Positions 27,281 through 40,334 of a stretch of DNA of 64,000 nt are shown in pieces (the first letter of the stretch is position 1; the number at the start of each line of letters is the position of its first letter). The notes beneath the pieces were generated by a model that had not been told where the DNA came from, made no database searches, and worked only from the letters and a program-made list of their open reading frames with translations. The position numbers and the translations under genes are program-made. The DNA lies in assembly GCF_008831285.2 (NCBI RefSeq), contig NC_045151.1, positions 3,097,544-3,161,543 of the forward strand, read 5' to 3'. The stretch comes from Nymphaea colorata (Eukaryota; Streptophyta; Magnoliopsida; Nymphaeales; Nymphaeaceae).

Positions 27281-27933
27281 TCAATCAACATTGGTTAGAC
27301 TTTGTTGAAGAAACTATGATCACCATGGCTAAAGCAAATCATAAAAACCTGCAATTAAATGTTGAAGTGTATAAATCATGTGGGGTGTGATCCAAGTGAA
27401 GGCATTAAAGAGAACACAAATTACTAATAACAATATTAGATGTAAGTGCCCAATTGACAAAGTAACAAAGGATATATGAAAAAGTGGTGCATCCCTTGTG
27501 CGAATTGGTGTTCATGTTTGATTTTGAAAGATAAATTAATTACTTTTAATAAAATATAGGGATAAATGATTCACTTAGCAAACAAGTGGCCAGTATGCAA
27601 GTCCCTACTAAAATATATCCCTGAAGGCCTGTTTGATTCACTGGAAATATACTGTTGAACAAGAAATATATTTCAAATATTTAAAATATTTTCATTTCAT
27701 CAAACATGGAAATATTTTTTCTAATGTTAAAGACGTTTTCAGAAACATCTTTTCACCGTGAGAGGTGGAAAGATATTTCCGATTTTTTTTTTGCCCATTA
27801 GGGCATGCAAAGGCCGTCTTCTCGTGCTCAGCTGCTTCACCCCACCCATCAGAGAGAGGAACACTTCTCCTGCTGCTCCTGCCTCAGACGCATCCGTCCC
27901 TCTCACCCTCTCACTCTCTGTAAGTAATCATTT

Positions 27934-27955
27934 CTTTCTCTCTCTCTCTCTCTCT
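27934..27955. repeat. (TC)n tract
   Basis: A short TC microsatellite in a pyrimidine-rich stretch that resembles a plant 5' leader, next to the exon-like fragment at 28024-28089. Confidence 0.85.
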
Positions 27956-28023
27956 GTTCCTGGTGATCCACTGGCTATGCGTTCCTCTCTCCATCATCAT
28001 AACACAAACTTGTTCGATTTTCA

Positions 28024-28089
28024 GTGGATCTGGAAAAGTTGCTTCAGGAAACATCGTCAACTCCTTGCAAGGGCTGAAAATCAAACGGG
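28024..28089 (+). other. exon-like fragment, gene unknown
   Basis: After a TTTTCAG acceptor, the reading GSGKVASGNIVNSLQGLKIK runs to a GTAGGG that could serve as a donor. The sequence looks like real coding DNA, but I cannot name the protein. No later exon was identified before 30253, so it is either a captured fragment or the first exon of a gene I failed to follow. Confidence 0.3.
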
Positions 28090-30253
28090 TAGGGCTTTCA
28101 CGAGATCTTCCTCCTCTTACATCTTCTTGTCTATTTTTGTTTTCCTGCCTTATGAATCTTCTTCGAGAGCCATTTTGCCTAATTTTGTGATTGGATTGAC
28201 ACTTGATTTATGATTTCTATTTTTTACTGCACGTTCCCTGCCTTAATCTGTTCTCTACCTTTGGTGGCAGCTATTTCAAGCATTGAGTATACAACTCAGT
28301 GCAATCCCTTCTGTCTCTCCCGCTCCATTGCCTCTCTATTATAGTTGTAGTTGTGCCCAGCCTTAGCCATGTCCTTGAGGTTCTGTTACACTTAACTCTT
28401 CATTTTCTTCAAGTTTGAAAACCAAAGAACAAACTCTAGGTATGTGATGTAAGAAGTATTTGCTAGTTTTTGGCTAGTTACTGAATTGGCTTCTAGCTTA
28501 CGTTATGAGTCATGTCACATTAGGTTCTCACCAACATTAATACAACAAGTGTTGAGTGCTTTCGAACTTACTCTTCTTGAGTAGACCAAGTAGCTTACTG
28601 CTTTCTAATTGTTTTCCAGTGGTATAGATCTCTTGATCTAAGAAAACTGCGGTAGGCATTGTTGAATTTATTTCTTGTAATTATGGCCTTGTAAGATCCA
28701 CAAAGCTGAAAGCAAATGATTTGGGTTTTATACGTGCATCTTTTAAGTCAGTTCCTTCTTCAAATGGATTAAGTGATCTTTCATGTCATTATTTCTGGCG
28801 AGTGAAATATCCATTATTTTGTTTTCTAGAGTTGGCTTTGTTCTTGAGGGATTATTTGACATGATCATCCAACCTTCTTTGTTCAGAAAATTAATTCCCC
28901 TTTAAATATTTATAGCTAAGGAACTCCATTTCTCTGTCTCCTGCTTAAGAGATGTTAAAAAATATACCAACAAATAAGGATTCATGAGAAATTGTGGATG
29001 TGAATTCTTTTGCTGAACCTGAAAAGCCAAGATGGTCATTATCTGTTATGGGGATCTTTCATGGTTTTTTTTTTTCCGTTTTCAACACATATAAATCTGT
29101 AGATTGTAATACACATTAATGATTTTAACCTTTTCCTTATTGATTAGGACTAGGAGTCAAGACACCAATCCATGTGTGGCAATATAAGTCTCATTGTTAT
29201 AAGTTGCTTTAATTTGTTAAGAAATTCTGATATTGGAATTCAGTCAGTAGCAAGCATTCATTTCAAGATGAGACAAGTTTCTTAAGTGTGTCTTGAGGAT
29301 ACTAATTGATGCTAATTCCATTTATCAAATTTTAATGTGTTTGATTATTTTTTTTTTGTTTTTTCATTGATTTGTCAAAGAGATGCCCCTTTGATCAATT
29401 CATTTTAAAGTTCCTAATCAGCCATCTGTCCTTTACGCTTTTACAAACTCTAATCAAATTATAGTTTAGTTGGCTTACTTCCATTAGACCTTTGACATTT
29501 TGCATTTTATTTGCTGGTTCGTCATTGGTGATTGCATTGGAAAATGATATCCTCCCTAGGTGGTTGCATTGAAGAGTTGGAATGAACTACATGACTAATT
29601 GTTCACTACATAGTTGAATGATGAAAATTCTGAATCTACCCATCACCACCACTTTAGCCAACTTTTGTTTTATGAACCAATGTGATTATCCGCCATCCCT
29701 GAAGAGATTGATCCCACTCTGTCTCAAGTTTGTGACCAAGTATGTTCACCAGGCCCATTTTTCTAGCTATATGATGGATAAAAATGTGCATTTTATATGG
29801 GAACTAAATGCTTGCACACATTCATCTATCATTACGAGACGGGCAAATAAAGTTGCATCTAAAAAGTCATGAATGAATGTAAAAAAAATGCAAATACAAT
29901 TTTTATTGATAGGAAAAGAAACATGTAGAAACAAACAAAAGGTTAAAAAGAATGAAAGATTTTTCAATCACATGGTACTTAATAAACAACAAAATGGCAG
30001 AATTTGATGTTGTCATATAGTCTAATGCAATTTGAATAGTAGAAACACTCAACCTAACGAACAGTTGAGCAAAATAAAAAAATCCAAGAAAAAAAAGGAT
30101 CATTGAACGAACACCAAGAACCAGATGCATCCCACTAAACCTGGAAATTTATTTCTCAGTCATGAAAGATTTTTCTCATTCCTTTATTCTAGGAAACTTA
30201 TTTTTAGAAATATTTTTTCAATTCCAGATTTCTTAGTCATCAAATGGCCCCTC

Positions 30254-32420
30254 ATTTATTTTACAAGATAAAAGCAGAAATTTGGTGTTGCATTGGAAGA
30301 AATTCGGCAAAAACATCAAAGTTGCAAATTCATTTGTAAATAAGTGGCAATGCTGGCACAAACTGCCCTTTAAAGCTTTATGAATCAGCAAAGCATGGTT
30401 GTTGGCATTGCCAATGATACTATGGTGTATTTGAAAACGTAAGAATGTCTATCTTCATGAATCTAATCCCAAAACCACCAAATACCGTGTATAAGCATGT
30501 GAGAAGGTCTCCAAAACTAATGTTGCAACCATCATTGTCAAACTAGATATAAGTGGGAGTTGTACTTGTGGCTGTGTTGTAGCATCTTTTCTCGTGAGTA
30601 GCCTGACATCTTTGATTTTGATTGTTATTTATATTTTGTAGTTTTTTGCAGTAAATGTATTCAAAAAGTAGCAGTTACTATTATATCTTAGATATGCTAT
30701 TAAATAATCTATTTTATAAGGGTTTATTGTTAGTTGACAAATGACATTTTGAAGTTGGAGAGATAATCAATAGACTTACTAACCACTTTCCTTGTCTTCT
30801 TGGAAACATTGGCACCATTGGTGGCCTTTCATTTTGGAGAAGATGCCTCAAAAGAATAGCATCATGCTCGATAGGTAAAGGCATGGGTTAAAACATAAAC
30901 TATGCTTCACCTACCAACAAGACTGTAATCCAGTTAATGAGTCTTTATGGCTGCTATGCTTGCTAATGTGTGTGAATTCAGCTAGATAATTGAATCATTT
31001 TCCTGCAAAATTGTTTTAACCTCATGTAGATGTATATTGCCCCTTCTAGTTCTTACTTCATTTTTGTATTTTTGTTATAATATCATTTCCATTTATTTTG
31101 CTAATAATATTTCAAGGAAGTAATCTCCCAACAGTCTTGTTTCGGAAGTCGATATACGAAAGAAACTTTTTCTTTTCATTTTAGTATTTTCCCTTTTGTC
31201 AAGGGTAATTTTGTCTTCCATAAGAATGCAAGTTTTTCAGTTTTTCCATTTCTTATTTATAGAGGATCTTCTTCCATCTTTCTTATTAAGTTCCATAGGA
31301 TTAAATAGTCTCATGAGCTATGAGTAGCCATAGAGTCATTTACATTCTCATGTTTAAAAAATACATGAAGTTTAGTTTAATGTAAATGGTAATGAGGATA
31401 ACAGCTTAACTTAGATCAACTGACCATTCACCACTTTTTTGCTACCTACCTTCTATAATTTCCAAAGATCAACTATGCCCAAAAAATGAAAAAAAAAAAA
31501 ACTAAGAAGGGCCTCATGGGGCCTAACAAGAGGTAGAAGTCCTAAAGAATCTCCTCTAGAAAAGGGAGACCTTTCAAGAACAATATTAGAACCACATCCA
31601 TTGAAGGATTTATCGTTCAAAACAGAGATATGCTAGATTTTTATGTGTAAAAAAACAGAAAGGAGCTTTCCACTAGGTAGCTTTGTTTTCATCATGACAA
31701 AGTTCCCTTTGATCATATTTTTCCATTTTTTTTGAGCTGATCACCAAACAAACTCCATACTCAATAAGTTAACCTAATGAGTATATAAGAATGTTCTTAT
31801 AAACTGAAGGCTTATGGTGATGATTTATATATAATTTGAACTATTTACCCCAGGTTATAGATGTGATTTGAATAACACAAATTCATCTTCCAATGCTTAT
31901 CCATAAGGAGATCGCTTTTTGATGGTTCACAGTCCAAATCTAGTTGAAGATAATATCTTTCCATAACATTGAACAAACTAGTGCACAACATTCTAGGGAA
32001 AATCTCTTTATATCATGCAAAATTTTATTCGTTTAGTCCCAAATTTCTCTCTATTATCATGAGGAACAAAAGTCCCCAAACTTTTGATACTATATATCTT
32101 CTTCTGAAATTAAGGTTTCACTTTCTATTTAACCAATGCTTCTCTTAACTACTAGTAAAAGACAACCTGATCTTACTAAAATTTTCCCAGATGAAAGGTC
32201 AAACCTTCTTTGCAAGACTACAACAAAGAAATAGATGTTCCAATGATTCTTCACCATACATATGGGACAATGACGTATTTGATCAGGTAAAAGACTCCTA
32301 TCACAAACTAGTTATAGGAATAATTTGGATCCAGCCAATGCTTGCATCATTACTCTATATACTCAGTCTCCAACTTTGAACCGACTTCTTGGGCTGCATG
32401 TTCCTAAATATGGATACCTT
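30254..32420. other. intergenic DNA without recognised genes
   Basis: AT-rich sequence with scattered homopolymers. No open frame, splice pattern or repeat family that I can support. Confidence 0.5.
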
Positions 32421-32556
32421 TTGGGATTATTTAGAAACAAAAATACTTTGTGAATGTTTTATGAATGACCTAAAAATCGAGGCAGGTTCATATACTTGTT
32501 CTAGTACTTTATGAATCATATTTATAGAACACTCCCATACTGTCAAATGACCACTT
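32421..32556. mobile_element. Tourist-like MITE, copy 3 (diverged)
   Basis: The left arm (GGGATTATTTAGAAAC then ACTTTGTGAATGTTTTATGAA) and the reverse complement of the right arm (GTGGTCATTTGACAGTATG then GGGAGTGTTCTATAAA) match the arms of the copies at 12385 and 24248. The TSD is no longer recognisable. This is the oldest of the three copies. Confidence 0.5.
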
Positions 32557-32960
32557 CAGGAAGCCTACCTCTTTTAATGTCAAAATTTTTAGCTTAATTA
32601 TTTTCCTAATCAGCACGCCTGAACAAGTGGAGATGACAAAAGCATGAGAATCCAGAAAGTAGTATATGATATTTTCCTTCTAGATATATAAATCAGGCAG
32701 CAGGTCAAGAGTATGTTCTACATGTCCATGGTCCATATGTGATGTGATGTAACTCTGGTAACGTGAGCTCCGTATCACATGGTATGGCTAGCAGGGCACT
32801 GCACTCATGTCAATACGATTGGACTCAGATGGGCATGCATGTTGAGGTAATTCACAAGTCTATGTCATATATCCAAAACGATGACATCTGGGCATTAGCT
32901 TAATTTTTTGCTAAAAATCTAAAATAATATTACAAACAAAACTTTGAAACAGCGCTGCTG

Positions 32961-33083
<123 letters not shown>

Positions 33084-33708
33084 AAGAGGTCTTTCACGCC
33101 CTCTCTTGAAGACCATGAGTGAGAGGCCTAGTAATATCAACAGAAGGCTCAGCGCTGAAAAACACACAGACAAATTCAAGTACCCGTTTACAGAAGAAAA
33201 CTTCAAGGGGATCGTTTCCTTACCTTCCTGACTTTTTGCCCTCAGCCATGAAATCCCACTCTTTTTGCTAGAAACAATTTTAGGAGCCTGTTTTAGCATT
33301 AATACAAACATATTAATAATCCATCGATCAAGTATTTCGGCTGTTCCCTTCTACTTGTGGCCTTTGGATGGACATGAAATCACTTTGAATCCTACCGTTG
33401 GGGACATGTGATCCTAGATTCATATGTGTAAGGTCCGCATATATACAACCTAGCTATATTCATTATGCAATATTAATTTAGTTAAATTTTCATTTATATT
33501 TCAATTGGATTCAGATTATAGTTCAGGAAAATCGCTGATATTGTCTAACTATATGGAATTGTTCACTTCGACATTCATTTTCAGTCAATCCAAACTATGA
33601 AGAGTATTATCCATCCACAGTTGGCGAACAGCTGTCCTATGTAAATATTTATCAAAGCACACACAAGACGTCTCACTACATGCACGAGCAAATTCATGTC
33701 TATAACAA

Positions 33709-33738
33709 CACACACACACACACTCTCTCTCTCTCTCT

Positions 33739-33790
<52 letters not shown>
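33709..33790. repeat. compound (CA)n-(CT)n-(AT)n microsatellite
   Basis: CA repeats at 33709-33723, CT repeats to about 33739, then AT repeats to 33790, directly adjoining. Confidence 0.95.
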
Positions 33791-33792
<2 letters not shown>

Positions 33793-34424
33793 CTTACTAT
33801 GGAGGAAAATCACTAACACACCACTATCTCTGATGTGATATGATTTGTGAAGGTGAAGTAGTGATGCTACTTATTGTTGTTGCAGTGTTTGTGAGGCTTC
33901 GACGTGAAGAAAAAGAATCGTTGAAACTATTGCCAGGATGATAAGATTCGTCAAGTCTCTTAAGCTCCGACACAATATAGTGGTGTTGCTACTATTTCCA
34001 ATGCGATGGAAAAATATTGCTAGTATTAGCAACGTGATAGAAATCGTCGGAGAAGAAGCGGCGACATGATCTTCACCACCAACTTTGGCGACGCTTTTTT
34101 TGTGTCTAGACCGACGTGAATTGTGGGTCGATTATTTTGAATTTTTCATAGTATATCCAATTACACATTCACATTGATCAATAACATAACATAATAGACT
34201 AAACTTCTTCTAGATTTTCATACGACAAATTCAATCAGATACTGCAAGTCACTGGGGCGATTATGGGTTATAATCGAACCAGGAAGCCGCCTAACACAAA
34301 AGCCCCTGTAACTCTCTTCAAAATAAGTTTCGTTCTTACCGCAAGAATTTCAGAGATAAAACGTATACAAATATGACAATCGGCCTTATTCCTGGACAGA
34401 CCTTGCAGATTCATTCTTGGGGAC

Positions 34425-34462
34425 AAGGACTAAGAAAAGGACTAAGAAAGATCTTAGTCCTT
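34425..34462. repeat. small perfect hairpin with an extra direct copy of one arm
   Basis: AAGGACTAAGA at 34437-34447 and TCTTAGTCCTT at 34452-34462 form a perfect 11-bp stem with a 4-base loop. A third copy of the arm lies at 34425-34435. It is just left of the hAT-type MITE at 34558. Function unknown. Confidence 0.7.
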
Positions 34463-34557
34463 ATCCCATGGCCGAGCCAGAAAAAATTTCTGGAGGGGCA
34501 TCCTTCACATATATATAAACATAAATAAACATTGAAAGACTGGTATGGGCAGTTGTC

Positions 34558-35141
34558 TAGGGATGAACAATAAAGCTCGGCTCGTGAACGAGTTCGAGTC
34601 AAGTCATTTGCTTAATGAGTTGAGCTCGAGTTCATGAGTCGACTGGTTTGAATAATCGAGTTGAGTTCAAGTTCACTGAACTCGAATTGTTAAAGCTCGA
34701 CTTGGTTCAAAAATGATGTGCAGCGAGTTTTTAAATATCCGACTCCTTTTTTAAATTAAAAAACCGGTTTCCCAAACACTTTGTCTCAGGCCGGAAACTT
34801 TAGTGTTTCCAGTTTTGCCTTTGCCCTTTTGTTCCCTCTCTCTTGTTTCAAAAATTTTTGCCCCCAAATGAAACCCTCATAACTCCGCTTCAAGGTTTCA
34901 GGCAAGGCCATGACTGATGCCTCAAGCCGCTGCCTTCTCTTGATCTCCCCTTGTTGCTGGCCTGCCAACACCACGTTGAGACGTTGAGTTGAGACCGTCG
35001 GGTTCCGCCATTCCGGTGACCCTGGTAGAACACCGGCAGCTCCCTCGTCGCAATGAGCCCATAGGTGGCTCGAGGTTTCATCAATTGATCCGAGCTTGAG
35101 CTGACTGAACTCGGGTTCGACTTGGCTCATGTTCACCCCTA
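34558..35141. mobile_element. hAT-type MITE with 8-bp TSD
   Basis: The left end is TAGGGATGAACA and the reverse complement of the right end is TAGGGGTGAACA, the classic plant hAT terminus. The eight bases outside are CAGTTGTC (34550-34557) and CAATTGTC (35142-35149), a TSD with one mismatch and the length expected for hAT. Subterminal regions are full of GAGCTCGAG and CTCGACTTG-type words. The centre (34780-35090) is different, non-repetitive sequence that keeps a 116-residue minus-strand frame, so this element may have captured host DNA. It encodes no transposase. Confidence 0.82.
34786..35136 (-). other. 116-residue open frame inside the hAT MITE
   Basis: The frame starts at a Met near the right terminus and runs leftward (MNMSQVEPEFSQLKLGSIDE at its N-terminus). 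The internal part, LAGQQQGEIKRRQRLEASV, has varied composition. No homology is recognised. Because its start lies in the terminal repeat, a functional gene is unlikely; captured sequence is more plausible. Confidence 0.25.
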
Positions 35142-36845
35142 CAATTGTCCACTTCAGCTCATAGGTAGCTCCACTCTATCTAACCCATCATAAAGAAGCT
35201 ATCAACATTCAGAAACATCTTGTCACCATAGATAATCCATCTGGACCCAGGCACTTGCTTTATCATAATCTCTAAACACCACTTTATGGACTCCCTTTAT
35301 AGTGGCTGACATCATCTGATCTAAGTTCTCCTGTTCAAAAACCTTCAGGCAGGCTATAATACTGTCCATAAACAACAGCATATTCAATAAAAAAAAATTG
35401 TTATAATTGAAATTATTTTTTCATTAATATTTCTTCATCATATATACCAGCCCTTCAAAGTACTAATCCATGTGAACTTGCAACAAAAACCAATTGCACA
35501 TTCAATCTAGTTTGAGTTGCGCGATACAACATAACTTGTTTTATCCCACCCAGTCGGCAATATATGCAAGGTATCATTTTAAGCCTACAACTTAACCTTT
35601 ATCTCTCTTTTCTTCAAAAAGAAATTCGTACTTTTTTGTCCAAAAAATTTGATGCATTGCAGCTATAGATTTCTTATTTGCAGAAAAAAATTCACATGCA
35701 TCACATTCCAACAATCTAAAAGCCGATCTCTAGCAATTAACAAGCAGCTTGTAAATTAGATATGTTGGACTTAATTTGCCCAAAAACAAAAACAGAAATA
35801 ATAAATCCGAAAAGATTTTAGACGCAGTTCATGTTACCATGCACTTACAATTTTTTTGTCACTGCTTAAAAAACTTAGTGTAAATGTGTTCTTCATGTCT
35901 AATACCATAAGTCACATTTTTGAACATGTAGTTAGAGTTTCATAAGCCAATAAGATTTCTACAGATTTTTAAACAAAATATTACTTGCACTAGTGTCATT
36001 TGCATGCATTCTTTAAATTCAGATTAAGATCACATCGATAGATGTGATAAGAAATTCAGTAAAAAATCAAGATAAAAAAGGGCAGTACTCATTACACTAA
36101 AAAAATTATTTCTTCTCTCCCTTTTTTAATGCTATCCATTGCTAAACATTGAGCGATAGATGCAGTTGTCATATTCAGAATTGATGTAAGTCAAGGTCAA
36201 ATATTTATAGTATTCAATAAATAGGAATAGACACAAATCATGTCATTGGTATTATTGAAAGTCAAAAATTAGTTTGTCCACATATATGATGAGTTAAATA
36301 GTGCCCGCAAAAATAAAGCTAGCTTATCTTCTGCCCACCATTTCATTTTTTTGAAATATATAATAGTCCGCGGTCAGAATCAAACTTATTATGTCTACCA
36401 CCCATTTTAATTTTATAAAAGGACAAGGATGGGGCTAACATTTTATACTAAAAAAAAGTGATGAGAGAGAGAGACAGTCGTTTTCATGTAAATGGAGTTT
36501 ACGATGCATTGGACAGGTTGACGAGGAGTACATGACAATTTATTATGCGAAGTTGACGAATCACTTGACAGTATACTCTTTTCCATTAAAAACCAAGGTT
36601 GTGATTTCTATGCATAGGTGGATATGGCAGTCTGCTAAAATGAAATCAACCCTTTTTTTAATTCTTATGTAGTTTCAACGCTCCTTTTGAACTTTTTGTT
36701 TTTTTTGTGTGTCAAGGTTGCTTTTGAACCTCTCAGTAGTCTTATGGTACATCCTTCAACTCAATTATAACATATATAAGTATTTACGGTCTAAAGAAGT
36801 AGTACCAATAAGAATCAAATTAAAAATACATTACCAATGTGAAGG
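35142..36845. other. intergenic DNA without recognised genes
   Basis: AT-rich sequence with short homopolymers. Nothing I can name. Confidence 0.5.
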
Positions 36846-36987
36846 TAAGCCTGGGCATTGGGTCGAACCGGCCTGACATCTAAAACTCAGACCTGGATCC
36901 GGCCCGACTCAAAAACCCAAGCTCGAGCCCTGCCCGATTACATTAAAAAAATATTTTTAATATAAAATAATATATATATAATAATTA

Positions 36988-37025
<38 letters not shown>

Positions 37026-37174
37026 CATTAAAAAATCATTATCGAGCCCGATCCGAACTTATCGAACCCACCTGGCCCGGCCAACTCGGTCACGTTTTGC
37101 CAGGTCCGAACTCAGGTCCGAGTCAAGCCGGGTACCGAATACCCGGTGGCGACCCGGCCCGATGCCCAAGCTTA
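36846..37174. mobile_element. GGGCCG-rich MITE, copy B
   Basis: The left end reads TAAGCCTGGGCATTGGGTCG and the reverse complement of the right end reads TAAGCTTGGGCATCGGGCCG: a 20-bp terminal inverted repeat with three mismatches. GC-rich arms (CCGGCCCGA, CAAGCTCGAGCCC words) flank an AT-rich core with a (TA)n run at about 36994-37024. It is 329 bp long. The flanking eight bases do not match, so the TSD is lost. The termini resemble the element at 43077-43608. Confidence 0.7.
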
Positions 37175-37887
37175 CACTCATGCCAAGCACCTAGTTTACG
37201 CCCCTTAAATCATACATGTCTTCCATGTGGCATGATTCTTTATGAAACAGAAAAAGTCTCAGCCAAATTTTCATCGTCAGTTTCATAAACAAGGCTCAAT
37301 TTAGACACAATTTTATGACATGAAGAAAAATAAAAAAAATAAAGACCAATTCACCATTTGTGTCGCCCCATGTATATCACCAAGAAACTTGAATGATAAG
37401 TTTGATTTTGTTTAGTTGTTAGTGTACTAACGTGAGCAGTTTGACAACTCATATGAAGCCTTTTTTTTTTGGCGATTGGGGATCTAACGTCCATTCACCA
37501 ATATTTAGGCAGATTATAAGCTGCAATATTTAGGCAGATTGACACGTGTATATTAAATGACTTTTTCGATTCGGATATAAATGCGAAAAATCAGATTTGG
37601 ATCAGATCGTAAAATCTTGATTGGGATATGATTTTTTGTTTTTGTATTTGAATCTGAATATATGTGATATATAAAAAAAAAGGGATATGGTTAAGGGTAC
37701 AACTTATTTGAATCCAATCCCTCTCGCCCACCCAAAGAGCAACATAAGATTAGGACGTCAACCTTTCCTCCAAGAGGAGGGACTGGAGCTTTGGACCTTT
37801 CGTTATATAGGAATGCTCTATCTCGAAACTTTAGGAGGGCCAAGTTTTTCTCGTTATATGAAATGCTCTATCTAGCTTGATCCCACT

Positions 37888-37950
37888 TAGGCCTGGACAT
37901 CGGGCCGACCCTATGCCTGAAACCCAAGCCCGGCCTGACCTGGGATTCCC
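37888..37950. mobile_element. GGGCCG-rich MITE, truncated end (copy C)
   Basis: TTAGGCCTGGACATCGGGCC followed by AAGCCCGGCCTGACCTGGG matches the left arm of the family at 36846 and 43077. No right arm is found. Confidence 0.5.
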
Positions 37951-39110
37951 ACTTGGGGGCAATGGTAAAAGCACATTGGGTCTAGCTCTTGGGCCTCGAC
38001 TGGAGTGAGACCCACAGGACTTGAACTATGACCACCCAAATGAGATGACGCCTATTCCACCATGTTAACACTTTCATGACAATTTTTACCCAAAAACTTG
38101 CTTCTGTGTTATTTAATGGCGTAGTCTGTCTTCACATATTCTGCAGAATTGTACATTGCAATTACGTGCTACTTTCTATTTTTACTCTCAAGGATGATTT
38201 AGCTCCAACGAAAACCTGCCCATCATCAACCTAATCCATGTTTCTTTCCCTCCAATGTCAGATCCAAGGATATGTGAGATAAGAAAGGATCTAGATACGA
38301 GCCTTTTTTTGCTACTTGCCGTGGATCTGAGATCCAAGCCAGCAAGGCTTTGAGATCGAATCCGATCTGGGATCTGAGGCTATCAATCAGTTTATCTATA
38401 ATAAGTGATAGACCAGTGTAATAACTGGCAAGCTGGGGTTGAGCAAACTTTACGGGAATGTGTCGCGTAGTGAAGTCCAATTATTGAACTTTTACGACTT
38501 TTTTCATTTAAGTACGCAACTAGCATTTCTATTGCAATTGACAAACCATTACTGCCTTTTCCTCAAGTATGCAATTAAGTCTGGTTATATATGATAATTT
38601 AAAATAATTAAAATAATTTGCCTCATAAATGACAGGAGAATTTGCGAAGGGCAATATAATGCAATTATGGGGCATTATAATGCCTACAAGTCAGGGATGA
38701 ATGAGAAAGAAGGAGCTTTTTGTTTAAAGAATATGATATTAAATTCATTGTTTTGGACCGCTTCTTATATGCATGATGTAATCATTAATTTTCTCGTTTT
38801 CCGTGATGAAACCCTATTTACTTTTTAATTTGTGCGTGAGCAGTTATATGCCTCAGTTTTGCTAGAGAAATAACACTGAATAAAACAAAATGTTGGGCTT
38901 AAATCCCGACCTAGGCTTCATCAAGTTTAGTATTACAGGCTTTTGGTTTGGATCAATTTTGAAAGTGAATTTTTAAACCACACTAATAATAACAAGCTTA
39001 AATATATATTTGTATCCAACTTAGGTTTCTTAATATGAACGCAGTCCTGTTGGGTCGGACTTTATACACATTTTAAAAGGTAAGTCTAGCAAACCCACAT
39101 CCAAATTCAT

Positions 39111-39446
39111 CTCCACCCACAATGAGTGGAGCCAACTTGGCTCGGCTCGAACTCACTCAAAAAAAAACTTACAAAGTTCAAAATTGTACTTGAAATGTTA
39201 AAAGGATTCAATTTCTTTGAATTTATATCGGCTTGACTACATAAAACCGGTTCATCACAGTTGGATTAGTTAAACGAGTCAATGAGTTAGAAAAAACAAG
39301 ACAGAATAACAAAAACAAGTTATGCCAGTCAAACTCGACTCTCCGTAGTCAGAGCTCAAGCCGGTTCTAGAGAACTCAACTAGAGTTCGAGCCAAGCCCC
39401 GGCTTGAGCTTTTTGAGTAGAGTCAACTCGTGTGCAGGCCCACCTT
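39111..39446. mobile_element. decayed MITE of the GAGCTCGAG-rich family
   Basis: The inward-facing arms share GGCTCGAACTC (left arm, near 39145; right arm in reverse complement, near 39390). The body carries AGTCAAACTCGACTC and TCAAGCCGGTTCTAG words like those in the element at 34558. Ends and TSD are not resolved. Confidence 0.4.
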
Positions 39447-40334
39447 CAATCAACTTTTTTTACAGTAAACAATCTGGTTCAATACATGTAAACATCAGAA
39501 TCAGAATCTAAATCTGTCTACCTGGCAACTAGACATGAGTTTCATCTCAGCCTGACCCTACCCTGATTTGATTAGTTGCTATCTAATTAGGCCAAACTCG
39601 ATAATATCCATATCCATGTCTAATAGAAACGAGCTTACATCACCATAAAATGGTCGTCGATAAGCCTCAGTTCGAGTCAAAGGGATGCCCGTAATCGTAT
39701 GCACTCCCAAAGGCAGAAAAAGCTTGTATGGTAATTGCAAGTCATACTCTTGACTCATCACATTGCAAACCTATTCACTCCCATTTCGCCTCTTGAATGA
39801 GGAGGAAGAAAAGAACAGAAGAAAAAAGGATCTTCATACTTGGGACATCACATTTTACAAGTTTACAAGATTACAGACAGACCAGTTGATGATATTCAAG
39901 CAGCTACAAATGGAGGAGGGAAAGAAGCATACGCAGAAACAGCTGCAAACAATGACCAATATAATGGCATGTGATATGAGGACAGAAAATTACGCGACGA
40001 TGCCTGGCTCAAACTACGGATCTGTACAGTTGCCAGGGCTGGAGTGCTGCTCATCTCTCGCTTCCGGCCAAAGTGCTTCAGAAGCTAATTTACCAACATA
40101 AAGCTCCCCCCGCCATGGTTGGAAGCTAGCAGTCTAGCATTCTGCAATCATGTTGCCCGAGCTTCCTACAGCAATGGGGTAACTCTTATGGCAATGAATT
40201 AACCAGCCTGTACTGCCACGCGCTGATTTAAAAATATCTCAGCCGCTGTGTCCAGCTTAGAGCACCTTCCACTGATGAAGTCATAGGAAGCTCATCCACT
40301 TTATCAGAAATCTACAACTGACCAAATTTCAATC
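39447..40334. other. 3' flank of the symplekin gene
   Basis: The stop codon of symplekin is at 40335, so its 3' untranslated region must lie here on the minus strand. No clear poly-A signal was seen by eye. A plus-strand frame at 39763-40098 is antisense and unsupported. Confidence 0.4.

Larger units (their letters stand above)
27623..30253. mobile_element. possible 2.6-kb inverted-repeat element carrying an exon-like fragment
   Basis: The left end starts GAAGGCCTGTTTGATTCACT; the reverse complement of the right end starts GAGGGGCCATTTGATGACTA, so imperfect inverted termini enclose 2631 bp. GGCCTGTTTG ends are typical of Harbinger and some other plant DNA transposons. Inside, 27770-28200 looks like the start of a gene: a pyrimidine-rich leader with a (TC)n run, a splice-like TTTTCAG near 28023, and the exon-like frame GSGKVASGNIVNSLQGLKIK. 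I see no transposase and no TSD. It could be a non-autonomous element with a captured gene fragment, or two unrelated similarities. Confidence 0.35.
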
